A DNA stretch of 64,000 bases, taken from contig NZ_QMHN01000006.1 of assembly GCF_003313385.1 (NCBI RefSeq), positions 217,708 to 281,707 on the forward strand. Reading direction: 5' to 3'. The notes below the pieces were generated by a model. That model was not told where the DNA came from and did no database searches. It saw only the letters and a program-made list of their open reading frames with translations. The DNA comes from Pedobacter chitinilyticus. GTDB lineage: Bacteria; Bacteroidota; Bacteroidia; Sphingobacteriales; Sphingobacteriaceae. Numbering within the stretch: position 1 is the first letter of the stretch; every line of letters begins with the position of its first letter. Of this stretch, positions 27,377-36,803 are shown in pieces. The translations under genes were made by a program, and so were the position numbers.

Positions 27377-29140
27377 ATGGATTTCTCCTTTAACGGTTAC
27401 GGGTTAGTTTTGCTATTTTTTGGAACGCTAACAGCCGTTTTAGCTATCTACATTTACAAACGTGGTACCAGTGTGGTAAGATGGTTTGGCCTAATGATGG
27501 GTTCCAATGCCATTTGGTCCATTGCTTATGGACTCGAACTTTCCAGCTATACCCTAAAACAAGCCTTATTTTTCATCAACATTGAATACTTGGGCATTGC
27601 TACTTTGCCCTTAAATTGGTTTTTGTTTTGTCTTGCTTTTTGCAACAAAGAATGTTGGTACAAGAAGCCTCTGAACCTCATTTTATTGCTCATTGCTCCC
27701 ATTACCACGCTATTTATGGTATGGACCAATCCGATGCACCATTTGCATTACAAGGATGTAAAGATGTTTTTTGATGGGCCTTTTCCAATGATTAAAATAT
27801 ACCCTGGAACTTGGTATCATATTTTCACTGTATACTTCTACCTACTGCTAGCTTGTGGATGCTACCTGATTTTCAACAAATTTAGGAGTTCTGATCCTAT
27901 TTACAGAAAACAGAACTACAGCATCCTTATTGCAGCCTTAATGCCTTGGGTTGCCAACATCACCTACCTTGCGGGATTAAGGCCTTTGGGTTTCATAGAC
28001 ATTACTCCTTTCGCTTTTATCCTTACTTCATTTCTCATTTTATTAGGCATTTACAGATTTAGACTATTTGATATTGTACCTATTGCCAGAGAAAAAGCGC
28101 TGGAACTAATGGATGATGGCTTTTTGGTTCTAGATAAAAAGCATCGGGTAATTGATTATAATTCTTCTCTGTACCGATACCTGAACCTTTCAAAAAATCA
28201 AAAGATTGTTGGGCAATTCATCGGTGAATTGTTTCCAAAGCATTTAGATTTTGTCAAAAAAATAGAAAGTGGATTTAGTGGAAAAATGGACATGCAGGCC
28301 CTCGTAGAAGGTGAGATGATTTATTTTGAAGCAGAAATCCTATTACTTAATGAAAGCAAAATCAATGAAGCTTTTACCATTGTAAAACTGCAAGATCTTA
28401 CCGCAGCCAAAAAAGATGCTTTAATTGCCAAGGAACAGGCCTTGGAACTGGAAAAGGTAAATCAATTGAAAGACCGTATTTTTTCTATCATTGCCCACGA
28501 TTTAAGAGGTCCTTTGGTGAACCTATCGGAAATTTTGAAAATGGTTTCCTACAACCAAGTTAGTCAGGAAGAATTTGAGAAGATATCACCCGAGCTAAGC
28601 AAAGACATTATTTATACCACTGATTTACTGGAAAACATTCTGCACTGGTCGAGGAGCCAATTACAGGGGTTCGGTATTCAAAAGGAGTTTTTCAACGTGC
28701 GTAACATCATCATCAATGAAATCAACTATCACCTGCCTGCTGCCACTCTTAAAAAGATAAACATCTTACACGACGTTTTCCCTAACGAAATTGCATATGC
28801 CGATGTTTTGATGTTTCAAATTGTGATTAGGAACATCATTAACAATGCCGTTAAGTTTTGTAACGAAGGTTGCGAAATTGTGATTACGGCAAGTTACCAA
28901 CGCAATCACATGCTCAAGATTTGCATTAAAGATAACGGTGTAGGTATTCCTAAAGCTACGATGGAGAAGCTTTTCAAGGATGAAAATGTATCTTCAAGAG
29001 GTACCCAGAACGAGAAAGGCACAGGATTGGGCCTAATGATATGCAAAGATTTTATGAGCAGAAATGATGGTGAAATCAGCGTATCTAGTGAAGTAGGCAA
29101 AGGCACTACTTTTTGTGTGCTTGTACCAACGGGCGATTAA
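27377..29140 (+). CDS. Histidine kinase with N-terminal 7TM sensor and PAS-like domain
   Basis: A 587-aa kinase. About seven hydrophobic helices fill residues 5-230 (7TM histidine-kinase N-terminal type). A PAS-like region follows (LELMDDGFLVLDKKHRVIDYN, about 240-340), then a HisKA-type H-box (FSIIAHDLRGPLVNL) and the HATPase domain (NIINNAVKFC, DNGVGIP, GTGLGLMICKDF). It is an orphan: no response regulator is adjacent. The ligand is unknown. Confidence 0.9.
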   Translation: MDFSFNGYGLVLLFFGTLTAVLAIYIYKRGTSVVRWFGLMMGSNAIWSIAYGLELSSYTLKQALFFINIEYLGIATLPLNWFLFCLAFCNKECWYKKPLNLILLLIAPITTLFMVWTNPMHHLHYKDVKMFFDGPFPMIKIYPGTWYHIFTVYFYLLLACGCYLIFNKFRSSDPIYRKQNYSILIAALMPWVANITYLAGLRPLGFIDITPFAFILTSFLILLGIYRFRLFDIVPIAREKALELMDDGFLVLDKKHRVIDYNSSLYRYLNLSKNQKIVGQFIGELFPKHLDFVKKIESGFSGKMDMQALVEGEMIYFEAEILLLNESKINEAFTIVKLQDLTAAKKDALIAKEQALELEKVNQLKDRIFSIIAHDLRGPLVNLSEILKMVSYNQVSQEEFEKISPELSKDIIYTTDLLENILHWSRSQLQGFGIQKEFFNVRNIIINEINYHLPAATLKKINILHDVFPNEIAYADVLMFQIVIRNIINNAVKFCNEGCEIVITASYQRNHMLKICIKDNGVGIPKATMEKLFKDENVSSRGTQNEKGTGLGLMICKDFMSRNDGEISVSSEVGKGTTFCVLVPTGD

Positions 29141-29248
29141 AAAAACTATCCTACTATTTGGAGCACAGCTAAGAACACTTCCACAGTTTAACCTGTCTAG
29201 AATTCCCGCTCCTCTGAATAGCAGGATAGCTTATATTTTAGAAAGGAA

Positions 29249-29548
29249 TTATTTACCAGTAACCTGATTAATGGCTTGCTGTTCCTTTAACTCATCGACA
29301 TTGTTTTTGTTGCCGAATTTCTCCGTTTTATTGGCAAAATAGTCCAAGATCCCCACAATAGTATCCAAGTTATCTGCCACCCTTTGGTGCATATCAGGTA
29401 AGTCTTGATCTAGTTTTTTATCACCGAGCTCAATGTTATCGACTTCTATTTTTCCTATTTTTTGAATGATAGCTTGTTGTGAATGCTGTAAATCTTCCAG
29501 CTCTCTCACTATCTTCTCCATCAACTCAAATTTCTTTAAAGTTTCCAT
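29249..29548 (-). CDS. Small coiled-coil protein, unknown
   Basis: A 99-aa soluble protein with long charged helices (LEDLQHSQQAIIQKIGKIEVDNIEL ...) and no signal peptide or membrane segment. It could form a helical bundle. No family recognised. It lies alone between an orphan kinase and a TPR protein. Confidence 0.65.
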   Translation of the reverse strand: METLKKFELMEKIVRELEDLQHSQQAIIQKIGKIEVDNIELGDKKLDQDLPDMHQRVADNLDTIVGILDYFANKTEKFGNKNNVDELKEQQAINQVTGK

Positions 29549-29675
29549 AAATTCTGTTTTATTTAATTAACAAACTCTATTTAACAACCAGTCCCACATG
29601 GCTTTTGTTTGATTTTATTGTTTTTTATGCACAAGAAATTTGCAGATCTCATATATAACTAATAATTTAGTTTTC

Positions 29676-30812
29676 ATGAAAAGCCTTTATATTTCCATTT
29701 TATTTTTACTGATTGCTAAATTTTGTGTTGCCCAACAAGCTGTTTTGGACAAAGAAAAACTACTGGAATTTTATCAAAGCCAACGCTATGGTGAAGCGGC
29801 CGCTTACTTAAGCAGTATTTATCCCGCAGAGACTAGCGACGTGAAAGTTTTGGGCCAAATTGCCTACTGCAATATGATGGCAGGAAAACTGGTTGATGCG
29901 GAAAGAAACTACCAAAAAATTAATGAGCTACAACCGAAACAAATCCCCGTATTGTTCAGTTTGGCCAATATTAACTCAAGACGAGGAAACAATAAAAATG
30001 CAACGGTGTATCTGCAAGAGGTGATTACCTTAGACAGCACTAATTTTAATGCATTTAAGCGTTTAGCAGACTATACAGACAGCTTAATTTTAAAGGTACA
30101 ATACCTGCAAAAAGCCAATAAATTAAATGCTACCGAGGCTGAAGTTGCTTATGATTTAGCGGCTAGCTATCGGAAATTAAAACTTCTTAAACCTGCTTAC
30201 GATGTACTGAAAATTGCCATTGCGGCTGATAGCGGCCATCTTGTATTGCAACAAGCTTTATTACCTATTGCCAACCAGTTGAACAAGTACAGCGAGGTAG
30301 TAACTGTTGGCGAAAAACTACTTAAAAATGGTGCCGATGCCAATGTGCTCGCTGATGTGGCCAAAGCCTATTTCTTTTTAAAGAACTACAAAAGAGCGAT
30401 TACCTTATACCAAATGCTTGAAAAAACCGAAATGCAAACGGAAAGCACCCTGTATTATACTTCGCTTTGTTTCCGCGAACTGAAAAACTACGACCAAGCG
30501 GCCAGCTATGCCAAGCAAACCATCACCGAGGGAATTTCGCCCAACACCGCTGCTTATTACAATTTGTTAGGAAGTATTTATGAAGAAAAGCAACAATTTA
30601 CAGCAGCTAGCAATGCCTACAAAAAGGGCTTGACTTATCAGATTAACAAAAACAGTTATTATCGTTTGGGTTTACTGTACGATTTGAAACTGAAGCAAGG
30701 TAAATCTGCCTTAACTTATTACAATCTTTATTTGAAGAACAAGGATTTAGATAAGGATGATGAACCACAAGTGGAATATATTAAAGGTAGAATATCTGAA
30801 CTTAAGCGTTAA
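29676..30812 (+). CDS. Secreted tetratricopeptide-repeat protein
   Basis: About 378 aa from MKSLYISILFLLIAKFCVAQ. The frame is open from 29640, but starting at this Met places the signal peptide at the N-terminus. The mature part is a run of TPR-like helical pairs (for example VLFSLANINSRRGNNKNATVYLQEVI, AYYNLLGSIYEEKQQFTAASNAY). Likely periplasmic scaffold; partner unknown. Confidence 0.85.
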   Translation: MKSLYISILFLLIAKFCVAQQAVLDKEKLLEFYQSQRYGEAAAYLSSIYPAETSDVKVLGQIAYCNMMAGKLVDAERNYQKINELQPKQIPVLFSLANINSRRGNNKNATVYLQEVITLDSTNFNAFKRLADYTDSLILKVQYLQKANKLNATEAEVAYDLAASYRKLKLLKPAYDVLKIAIAADSGHLVLQQALLPIANQLNKYSEVVTVGEKLLKNGADANVLADVAKAYFFLKNYKRAITLYQMLEKTEMQTESTLYYTSLCFRELKNYDQAASYAKQTITEGISPNTAAYYNLLGSIYEEKQQFTAASNAYKKGLTYQINKNSYYRLGLLYDLKLKQGKSALTYYNLYLKNKDLDKDDEPQVEYIKGRISELKR

Positions 30813-30817
30813 ATCTG

Positions 30818-31279
30818 TTATTTCAAGGCTTCGAAAACGGGTTTAACGTCTACCCAAAATTCATCGAGTGCAATGATACGAGGCTTTAGAAACGCAATAA
30901 TATCTGGCCACTGCTGTTGGTTGTAAACGCTTACGTTTGGCAGTACAAGTTCTATTCGGGCTACTTGCTTGTCGAAAGCGTTGGCGGCGTGTGGTTGCCA
31001 ATCCCACTCTTCGTTTAGGGTATTTTCCAGCAAGCGTTTAAATTCTTCAAATTGCTCGAAAAGTAACGCTCTTACGCCTTCATCAGGATGGGCAATTTCG
31101 ATGGCAATACTGGCGTGTTTTTTTTCGGCATCCATGCGGAAGAAGATGTGCTTAACGCCAGTTTTATAGTTCACCCAATTCACGGGCAATCCTTCTGCTC
31201 CTGGAATTGGCTTCATGTACTGGCCAAAACTAATCCAAAATTGTTGCCTTAATCTGGCGGCCTCTTCTCTGCTGAACAT
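30818..31279 (-). CDS. DUF4268 protein
   Basis: A 153-aa cytosolic protein with the features of DUF4268: N-terminal LRQQFWISFGQYMKPIPG, then VNYKTGVKHIFFRMDAEKKHASIAIEI. Related domains occur at the ends of some restriction or nuclease proteins, but here it stands alone. Function unknown. Convergent with the TPR gene, stops 5 bases apart. Confidence 0.8.
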   Translation of the reverse strand: MFSREEAARLRQQFWISFGQYMKPIPGAEGLPVNWVNYKTGVKHIFFRMDAEKKHASIAIEIAHPDEGVRALLFEQFEEFKRLLENTLNEEWDWQPHAANAFDKQVARIELVLPNVSVYNQQQWPDIIAFLKPRIIALDEFWVDVKPVFEALK

Positions 31280-31586
31280 GTTGTAAAGTTAAAAAGTAGA
31301 AAGTTAAAAAGTGGAAAGTGGAAAGTGGAAAGTTTATAGTCTTTGCGTTCTTTGCGAATACTTCATCCCGTATGTACGGGATTGCGTTAAATTTTAACCG
31401 CGAAGAAAGAAGAGTTCAGCGAAGAACGCGAAGTTTAGCGTACCACCTAAACAAATTTCAATAGCTACCCCCAACCTTTGTTAATTAAACCTGATAGTAG
31501 CCGACACCCCCGAAATGAAATGAGGGCGTAAAGGCGAATAGCAGGGCTGTGTTTACGATGAAATACTACTGTTGTTTTTCTAAAAA
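31280..31586. repeat. Repeat-rich spacer
   Basis: This stretch holds a short tandem AAAGTGGAAAGTGG run (about 31295-31332), a CTTTGCGTTCTTTGCG / CGCGAAGAAAG-type run (31340-31438), a CATCCCGTATGTACGGGAT hairpin near 31365 and the structured element at 31490-31545. No gene. Confidence 0.55.
31490..31545. repeat. Nested-stem element, possible structured RNA or dispersed repeat
   Basis: Complementary pairs are nested: CCTG (31490-31493) with CAGG (31542-31545), GCC (about 31500) with GGC (about 31533), and CCC with GGG around a GAAATGAAAT loop. It lies downstream of the riboflavin synthase gene and could be a 3' element or a dispersed repeat. Confidence 0.35.
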
Positions 31587-32174
31587 TTAAGATTTACCCA
31601 TTAAACGGGCTACGTATTTCCCGATAATATCGAACTCCAAATTCACCGAGTCGCCTTGTTTTACTTCCTGCAAATTAGTGTGCTCATGAGTATATGGAAT
31701 AATGAAAACCGAAAACTCATCATATACTGAATTTACCACGGTTAGGCTGATGCCATTTACACAAATGGAACCTTTTTCGACCGTTACATTGCCTTTGGTT
31801 GCATCGTATTTAAAGCGATATTCCCAACTTCCGTCTAGCTCATTCACCAAAATACAGGTGGCGGTTTGGTCCACATGTCCTTGCACAATATGTCCATCTA
31901 AGCGGGCATTCATTTGCATGCAGCGCTCCAAATTCACTTTCGCACCCACTTTTAGGCTTCCTAAATTGCTTTTCTGCAGGGTTTCTTCAATGGCGGTTAC
32001 GGTATGTGTATTTTCGGTTAGCGATACCACGGTTAAACAAACGCCATTATGTGCAACGCTTTGGTCTATCTTTAGCTCGGTACTAATGGCCGACTGGACG
32101 GTGTAATGTACATTGCCACCGTCGTGCTGTATATTTTGGACTGTTCCTAACGTCTCAATGATTCCCGTAAACAT
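31587..32174 (-). CDS. ribE: Riboflavin synthase alpha chain
   Basis: A 195-aa enzyme that dismutates two 6,7-dimethyl-8-ribityllumazines to riboflavin. It starts MFTGIIETLGTV, the invariant N-terminus, and contains two similar lumazine-binding halves (VAHNGVCLTVVS and EKGSICVNGISLTVVN). Usual length. No FMN riboswitch is visible in the short upstream gap. Likely in one transcript with accC upstream (75-base gap). Confidence 0.95.
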   Translation of the reverse strand: MFTGIIETLGTVQNIQHDGGNVHYTVQSAISTELKIDQSVAHNGVCLTVVSLTENTHTVTAIEETLQKSNLGSLKVGAKVNLERCMQMNARLDGHIVQGHVDQTATCILVNELDGSWEYRFKYDATKGNVTVEKGSICVNGISLTVVNSVYDEFSVFIIPYTHEHTNLQEVKQGDSVNLEFDIIGKYVARLMGKS

Positions 32175-32249
32175 ATTTTTAGTTTAAAGGGCAAAAGTAA
32201 AAAGTAAAAGGCAATAATGTTTAGTGTACCGCTTTTTTTGACTTTTACG

Positions 32250-33737
32250 TTAATATGCCTTCCTATTTTTAACCCAATTGCTTTTTTGCGTAGCCGATGT
32301 CGACAAAGGCTGAGCGGCCGTTTTTTGCTCTTGCAATAACATTACGGCACTGATGGCAGCAATTAAAGCTTCCTGCTCGTCTTCTGTTTTAAGACTGTCG
32401 GCAGTAAAATATTTGCTTACAAAGTGCGTATCAAATTGCCCCGAAACGAAAGCAGGGTGCTGCATCACAAACTTGCCAAAACCCAAAGTCGTTTGTATCC
32501 CTGTAATGTCGTATTCTAAAATTGCCCTAATCATGCGGTCTATGGCTTCTGTTCGGTCTTTGCCGTGGGTAACCAGTTTAGCAATCATTGGGTCGTAATA
32601 AATAGGGATTTCCATGCCTTGTTCAAAACCGTCGTCAACCCTTACGCCATTTCCTTTTGGCGTTTGATAGGTTTGTAGTGTACCAATATCTGGCAAGAAA
32701 TTATTCAACGGATCTTCGGCATACACCCTTAATTCGATGGAGTGTCCGTTTATTTTGAGGTCTTCTTGTTTAAAGCTAATGGCTTCGCCACGGGCAATTT
32801 TAATCTGTTCTTTCACCAAATCTAAACCCGTAATCATTTCGGTAACGGGATGTTCTACCTGCAAACGGGTATTCATTTCGAGGAAGAAAAAGTCGAGGTT
32901 TTCGTCCAAAATGAACTCAACTGTACCTGCTCCTACGTAGTTTACCGAACGGGCCACATCAACCGCACATTTGCCCATCTTTTCTCTAATTTCAGGGGTA
33001 AGTACCGATGATGGCGCTTCTTCGACCACCTTTTGATGGCGACGTTGTACGGAACATTCGCGTTCGAAAAGGTGCACGATATTTCCGTGGGTATCGCCCA
33101 ACACCTGTATTTCAATATGTCGAGGGGAGGTTACGTAACGCTCAATAAACACTGCGCCATCGCCGAAGGCCGAAGTGGCCTCGCTAACAGCCAGTTTCAT
33201 CTGTTCTTCGAAATCGCTCACGGTATTTACAATACGCATACCTTTACCGCCTCCACCAGCTGCTGCTTTAATTAAAATAGGAAACCCTACTTCAACCGCC
33301 CTGGCTTTGGCTTCTTCTACATTGGTAATGGCTTCCTCGGTACCTGGCACCATCGGGATATCATATTTTAACGCCGCTGCTTTTGCCGAAAGCTTATTGC
33401 CCATAATTTCCATGGCTTCTGGACTTGGACCAATCAGCGTTAATCCCGCCGCTTTTACTTGCTGGGCAAATGCGGGATTTTCTGACAGGAAACCATAACC
33501 TGGATGGATGGCTTCGGCTCCTGTTTGTTGACAGGCATCAATGATTTTGCTGCCTACCAAATAAGATTGATTGGAGGCCGCAGGGCCAATGCAAATGGCT
33601 TCATCGGCATAACGAACATGTAGCGAATTACGGTCGGCCTCTGAAAAAACAGCTACCGTTTTTATACCCATTTCCTTTGCCGAACGCATGATGCGCAGCG
33701 CAATTTCGCCACGATTTGCAACTAATATTTTTTTCAT
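32250..33737 (-). CDS. accC: Biotin carboxylase (acetyl-CoA/acyl-CoA carboxylase subunit)
   Basis: About 495 aa from MKKILVANRGEIALR, the standard start; the frame is open 24 bases further but without homology. ATP-grasp motifs include AAAGGGGKGMRIV (Gly-rich lid) and FFFLEMNTRLQVEHPVTE. It carboxylates biotin using ATP and bicarbonate. The C-terminal ~45 residues (EEQEALIAAISAVMLLQEQK ...) extend beyond the core, as in acyl-CoA carboxylase alpha subunits. No biotin carrier gene is adjacent, so it could serve propionyl- or another acyl-CoA carboxylase. Confidence 0.92.
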   Translation of the reverse strand: MKKILVANRGEIALRIMRSAKEMGIKTVAVFSEADRNSLHVRYADEAICIGPAASNQSYLVGSKIIDACQQTGAEAIHPGYGFLSENPAFAQQVKAAGLTLIGPSPEAMEIMGNKLSAKAAALKYDIPMVPGTEEAITNVEEAKARAVEVGFPILIKAAAGGGGKGMRIVNTVSDFEEQMKLAVSEATSAFGDGAVFIERYVTSPRHIEIQVLGDTHGNIVHLFERECSVQRRHQKVVEEAPSSVLTPEIREKMGKCAVDVARSVNYVGAGTVEFILDENLDFFFLEMNTRLQVEHPVTEMITGLDLVKEQIKIARGEAISFKQEDLKINGHSIELRVYAEDPLNNFLPDIGTLQTYQTPKGNGVRVDDGFEQGMEIPIYYDPMIAKLVTHGKDRTEAIDRMIRAILEYDITGIQTTLGFGKFVMQHPAFVSGQFDTHFVSKYFTADSLKTEDEQEALIAAISAVMLLQEQKTAAQPLSTSATQKSNWVKNRKAY

Positions 33738-34124
33738 ATCCTTAACAGATGTTGATGTCACTTGGTTAGGGCTACAAGATGAAGAAATTATCGTTAAATG
33801 GCAAATTTGTTTTGGGAAGCAATGGCTAGGAATTAGGGACTAGGGGTTAGGAATTAGTGGTTAGTGGGTTAACAGACAAAATCTCATTCAATCTGCGGTC
33901 TAATCTGCTAAATCAGCGGGAGATCGGAAAGTGGTTAAGTTGGTTAATCATTGGAATTGGTTAACTGGTTAATTGATTATTAAATAGGCAAGGACAACGA
34001 AGCACTAAAAACATCTTGTAAATTGTTATATTGTGTCGTTGTTTTTATCAGCAAAATCTTTCGGACTTCCAAGCTTTAGGATTTTCGGACTAACTAGTGA
34101 ACTAACGAACTAATTAACCAACCC
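33738..34124. repeat. Low-complexity spacer with shared repeats
   Basis: A TAGGAATTAGGGACTAGGGG-type run (about 33826-33872) is the complement of runs at 540, 22738 and 37199. Bases 33902-33919 match 369-386 exactly on the other strand. A TTGGTTAACTGG-type run follows (33936-33975). No gene. Confidence 0.6.
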
Positions 34125-34556
34125 ATGCAACTCAGCTTAAACGTACCTGCTCTTTTCTTCCCAGCCATTAGCCTAATTATGTTAGCTTATACCAATAGGT
34201 TTTTAGCTTTAGCCACACTAGTGAGAAGTTTAAAATCAAAATACGAGCAAACCAATAATGATATTGCCCTGCAAAAACAGATTAAAAATTTACGTTACCG
34301 TTTAAAGCTCATCAAAAACATGCAAGCTTTTGGCGTGGTGAGTTTTGCCTGTTGTTTATTTTGCATGTTTTTTATTTACCTCGAAAAAAACATCACTGCA
34401 GAAGTATTCTTTGCGCTTAGTTTAATTTTCTTCATGGTATCGCTATTAATTTCTTTATTGGAAATACAACTGAGCACCAAAGCACTCGAGTTAGAATTGA
34501 GCTCTATCGAGGAAGACGAATCTATCGTTAAAAAAATCAAGAAAAAGTTCGAATAG
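34125..34556 (+). CDS. DUF2721 membrane protein
   Basis: A 143-aa protein with an N-terminal hydrophobic stretch (LFFPAISLIMLAYTNRFLAL), a charged middle helix (QKQIKNLRYRLKLIKNMQ) and two further membrane helices (VVSFACCLFCMFFIYL and FALSLIFFMVSLLISLLE). The layout and the FLALATLVRSL motif fit DUF2721. Function unknown. Convergent with the aldolase gene, with a one-base gap. Confidence 0.85.
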   Translation: MQLSLNVPALFFPAISLIMLAYTNRFLALATLVRSLKSKYEQTNNDIALQKQIKNLRYRLKLIKNMQAFGVVSFACCLFCMFFIYLEKNITAEVFFALSLIFFMVSLLISLLEIQLSTKALELELSSIEEDESIVKKIKKKFE

Positions 34557-34557
34557 C

Positions 34558-35586
34558 CTACACGTCTAGTGTGTCAATAACTTCAATGGCTTGGTCTATC
34601 ATGGCAGGCGAGATATCCAAATGGGTAACCAAACGAACGGTTTTGGCTGAGGTTGCGTTGCAAAGGATGCCTTTTCTACCTAATGCTCTTACCACTTCGT
34701 CGGCACTGAACTTATTGGCCACTTCAAAAAGCACGATATTAGTTTCTACAGGGGTTACCTGCGCTACATAATCGGTTTGCGCTAACGCATGTGCCAAAGC
34801 CTTGGCATGCAGGTGGTCTTCTGCTAAACGGTCTACATGGTGGTCTAAAGCGTAAATTCCCGCTGCTGCCAAAAATCCAGCCTGTCTCATTCCTCCGCCC
34901 AACACTTTTCTTATCCTGCGGGCTTGCTTAATCATGCTTGATGAACCCAATAATACCGAGCCTACTGGAGCACCCAACCCTTTCGAAAGACAAACCGATA
35001 TCCCATCAAAGTAATGTCCATAAGCGGCAGCCTTGTCACCCGTAGCCACCAAAGCATTAAAAATTCGGGCACCATCTAAATGCAGTTTCAATCCCTTAAT
35101 CGCACATAAATTGTGGGTGGCTTCAATTTGATCCAAATGATAGCATTTACCACCGCCCTTGTTCACGGTATTTTCCAGTACCACTAAATTAGTTTTGGGA
35201 TAATGCACATCATCTGCATTAATTTCTGGCTCAATCAATTCAGGCGTTAAAATACCCCTTTCGCCATTTAACAAACGCACCGAAGCCATCGAATTATAGG
35301 CAATGCCCCCACCCTCGTATCGGTAAACATGTGCCGTTTGATCGCAAATCACCTCATCCATTGGCTGGGTAAAGCACTTAATAGCTATTTGGTTGGTCAT
35401 CGTGCCCGATGGACAGAACAAACCTGCCTCCATATGAAATATATTGGCCAATTTCGCTTCAAGAGCAATCACCGTTTCATCTTCACCATATACATCATCG
35501 CCAACTTTTGCGCTCAACATGGCATCTAACATGCCTAGCGTAGGCTTAGTAACGGTATCGCTTCTGAAATCAATTTTCTGTTCCAT
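34558..35586 (-). CDS. ltaE: Low-specificity L-threonine aldolase
   Basis: A 342-aa PLP enzyme cleaving threonine/allo-threonine to glycine and acetaldehyde. It has FRSDTVTKPT at the start, GDDVYGEDETV, LHLDGARIFNA and the PLP Lys region CLSKGLGAPVGSVLLGS. Usual length. Its upstream region is shared with the divergent GlcNAc-kinase-like gene and contains the operator-like palindrome at 35730-35750. Confidence 0.95.
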   Translation of the reverse strand: MEQKIDFRSDTVTKPTLGMLDAMLSAKVGDDVYGEDETVIALEAKLANIFHMEAGLFCPSGTMTNQIAIKCFTQPMDEVICDQTAHVYRYEGGGIAYNSMASVRLLNGERGILTPELIEPEINADDVHYPKTNLVVLENTVNKGGGKCYHLDQIEATHNLCAIKGLKLHLDGARIFNALVATGDKAAAYGHYFDGISVCLSKGLGAPVGSVLLGSSSMIKQARRIRKVLGGGMRQAGFLAAAGIYALDHHVDRLAEDHLHAKALAHALAQTDYVAQVTPVETNIVLFEVANKFSADEVVRALGRKGILCNATSAKTVRLVTHLDISPAMIDQAIEVIDTLDV

Positions 35587-35729
35587 GGTTTTAGTTTTTT
35601 TTCCAAATATGCTGTAATGAAGATGGCAAAAATCTTTTTAATGAAAAAATTACATTTTTCTTCCACACATTTTTTTCCACTTTTCCCATCAAGTTTTCAG
35701 CAGCAGTATCTGGTTCAAAAAAGCCTTTA

Positions 35730-35750
35730 TTAGTGTAAAAAATACACTTT
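35730..35750. promoter_or_regulatory. Operator-like palindrome, site 1 (TTAGTGTA-N5-TACAC)
   Basis: TTAGTGTA, five A, then TACACTTT. The core GT-N7-AC agrees with the core known for NrtR-family Nudix regulators. Nearly the same 21 bases occur at 38062 and 41612. The site lies between divergent ltaE and the GlcNAc-kinase-like gene. Confidence 0.7.
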
Positions 35751-35778
35751 ACGAAAAAACCACTCTATTTATCCGCAA

Positions 35779-35790
35779 TCAAACGTTTGA
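35779..35790. promoter_or_regulatory. Perfect 12-bp palindrome TCAAACGTTTGA
   Basis: A self-complementary 12-mer with a central CG, of the kind bound by LacI-family repressors. It lies 29 bases from operator site 1 and about 110 bases before the GlcNAc-kinase-like gene. No LacI-type gene is in the window, so its use is unproven. Confidence 0.35.
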
Positions 35791-35901
35791 ATCCTTCCTA
35801 GGTTAACTAATAAAAAACTTAATATTAATTTTTTATTTCCAATAAAGGCTGATATATTGCCAAACTTTTATACAAAATTTACAACTTAACAAACCAAAAA
35901 A

Positions 35902-36753
35902 ATGATAGTTATTGCAGATGGTGGATCTACCAAAACCAACTGGTGCTTAATTAATGAGGCGGGTAGGAAAATTCACTTTAACACCGAGGGATACAACCCT
36001 TATTTTGCAAAGCAAGATTACATTGAAAACTCCCTAAGAACCACTTTACCAGACAGTTTAGACCCTTCGAAACTAGATGAAGTTTATTACTATGGAGCTG
36101 GCTGCTCTACTGATGCCAACAAAAAAATTGTAGCCGATGCTATGCAAAAGGTTTTTGTGAACGCAAAAATCAACGTTGACCACGATTTGCTTGCTTCGTG
36201 TCGTGCACTTTTGGGCGACGAACCTGGCTTTGCCGCTATTTTAGGCACTGGAACCAACACTTGTTTGTACGATGGTAAAGGCATCGCCCTCAACATCGAC
36301 TCGCTAGGTTACTTCCTTGGCGACGAAGGCAGTGGTAGCAATATCGGCAAACGCTTATTGGCCGACTACATGAAAGGTTTCATGCCAAAAGGTCTTAGCG
36401 AAAGCTTCTTCAACATCTATGGTTTAAGCAACGAAGATATCTTCGACAACATTTACAACAAACCCCTTCCAAACCGCTTCTGTGCAAGTTTCAGTAAGTT
36501 TTTATACGATTTCAAAACCGTTTATACTGACTATGCAGAAGATGTGATTGATACTGCTTTCACCGCATTCTTCGAGAAATTGGTGATTCACTATCCAAAC
36601 TACAACAAGCATTTATTAAACGTAGTAGGTTCTGTAGGCTACAGTTTCAGAGACCGTTTGAGCGTTGTTGCTGATAAGTATGAGATGGGTGTAGGAAAAA
36701 TCATCCGTTCACCAATAGATGACTTGGTAGAATACCACTTAAGCAAAAGATAA
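35902..36753 (+). CDS. N-acetylglucosamine kinase-like BadF/BcrA-family ATPase
   Basis: A 283-aa ASKHA-fold kinase. The phosphate-1 loop is intact (ADGGSTKTNW, D6-T12), as are the second phosphate motif (LGTGTNTCLYDG) and LGDEGSGSNIGKRL. These features fit the GlcNAc kinase branch of the BadF/BadG family. It would phosphorylate an amino sugar at the entry to glycolysis. Operator site 1 lies 151 bases upstream and a terminator follows at 36774. A degenerate paralogue is encoded at 39096-39938 behind pfkA. Confidence 0.85.
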   Translation: MIVIADGGSTKTNWCLINEAGRKIHFNTEGYNPYFAKQDYIENSLRTTLPDSLDPSKLDEVYYYGAGCSTDANKKIVADAMQKVFVNAKINVDHDLLASCRALLGDEPGFAAILGTGTNTCLYDGKGIALNIDSLGYFLGDEGSGSNIGKRLLADYMKGFMPKGLSESFFNIYGLSNEDIFDNIYNKPLPNRFCASFSKFLYDFKTVYTDYAEDVIDTAFTAFFEKLVIHYPNYNKHLLNVVGSVGYSFRDRLSVVADKYEMGVGKIIRSPIDDLVEYHLSKR

Positions 36754-36773
36754 TCCTTTACGGATTTAACATA

Positions 36774-36803
36774 CAAAGCCTCGAGAAATCGGGGCTTTTT
36801 TGT
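36774..36803 (+). terminator. Intrinsic terminator of the GlcNAc-kinase-like gene
   Basis: AAAGCCTCGA pairs with TCGGGGCTTT (one T-G wobble) around a short loop, followed by a T-run. Confidence 0.75.

Noticed and set aside
31280..32249. FMN riboswitch for the riboflavin synthase gene
   Set aside because: The upstream gap is only 75 bases and shows no conserved FMN-element sequence.
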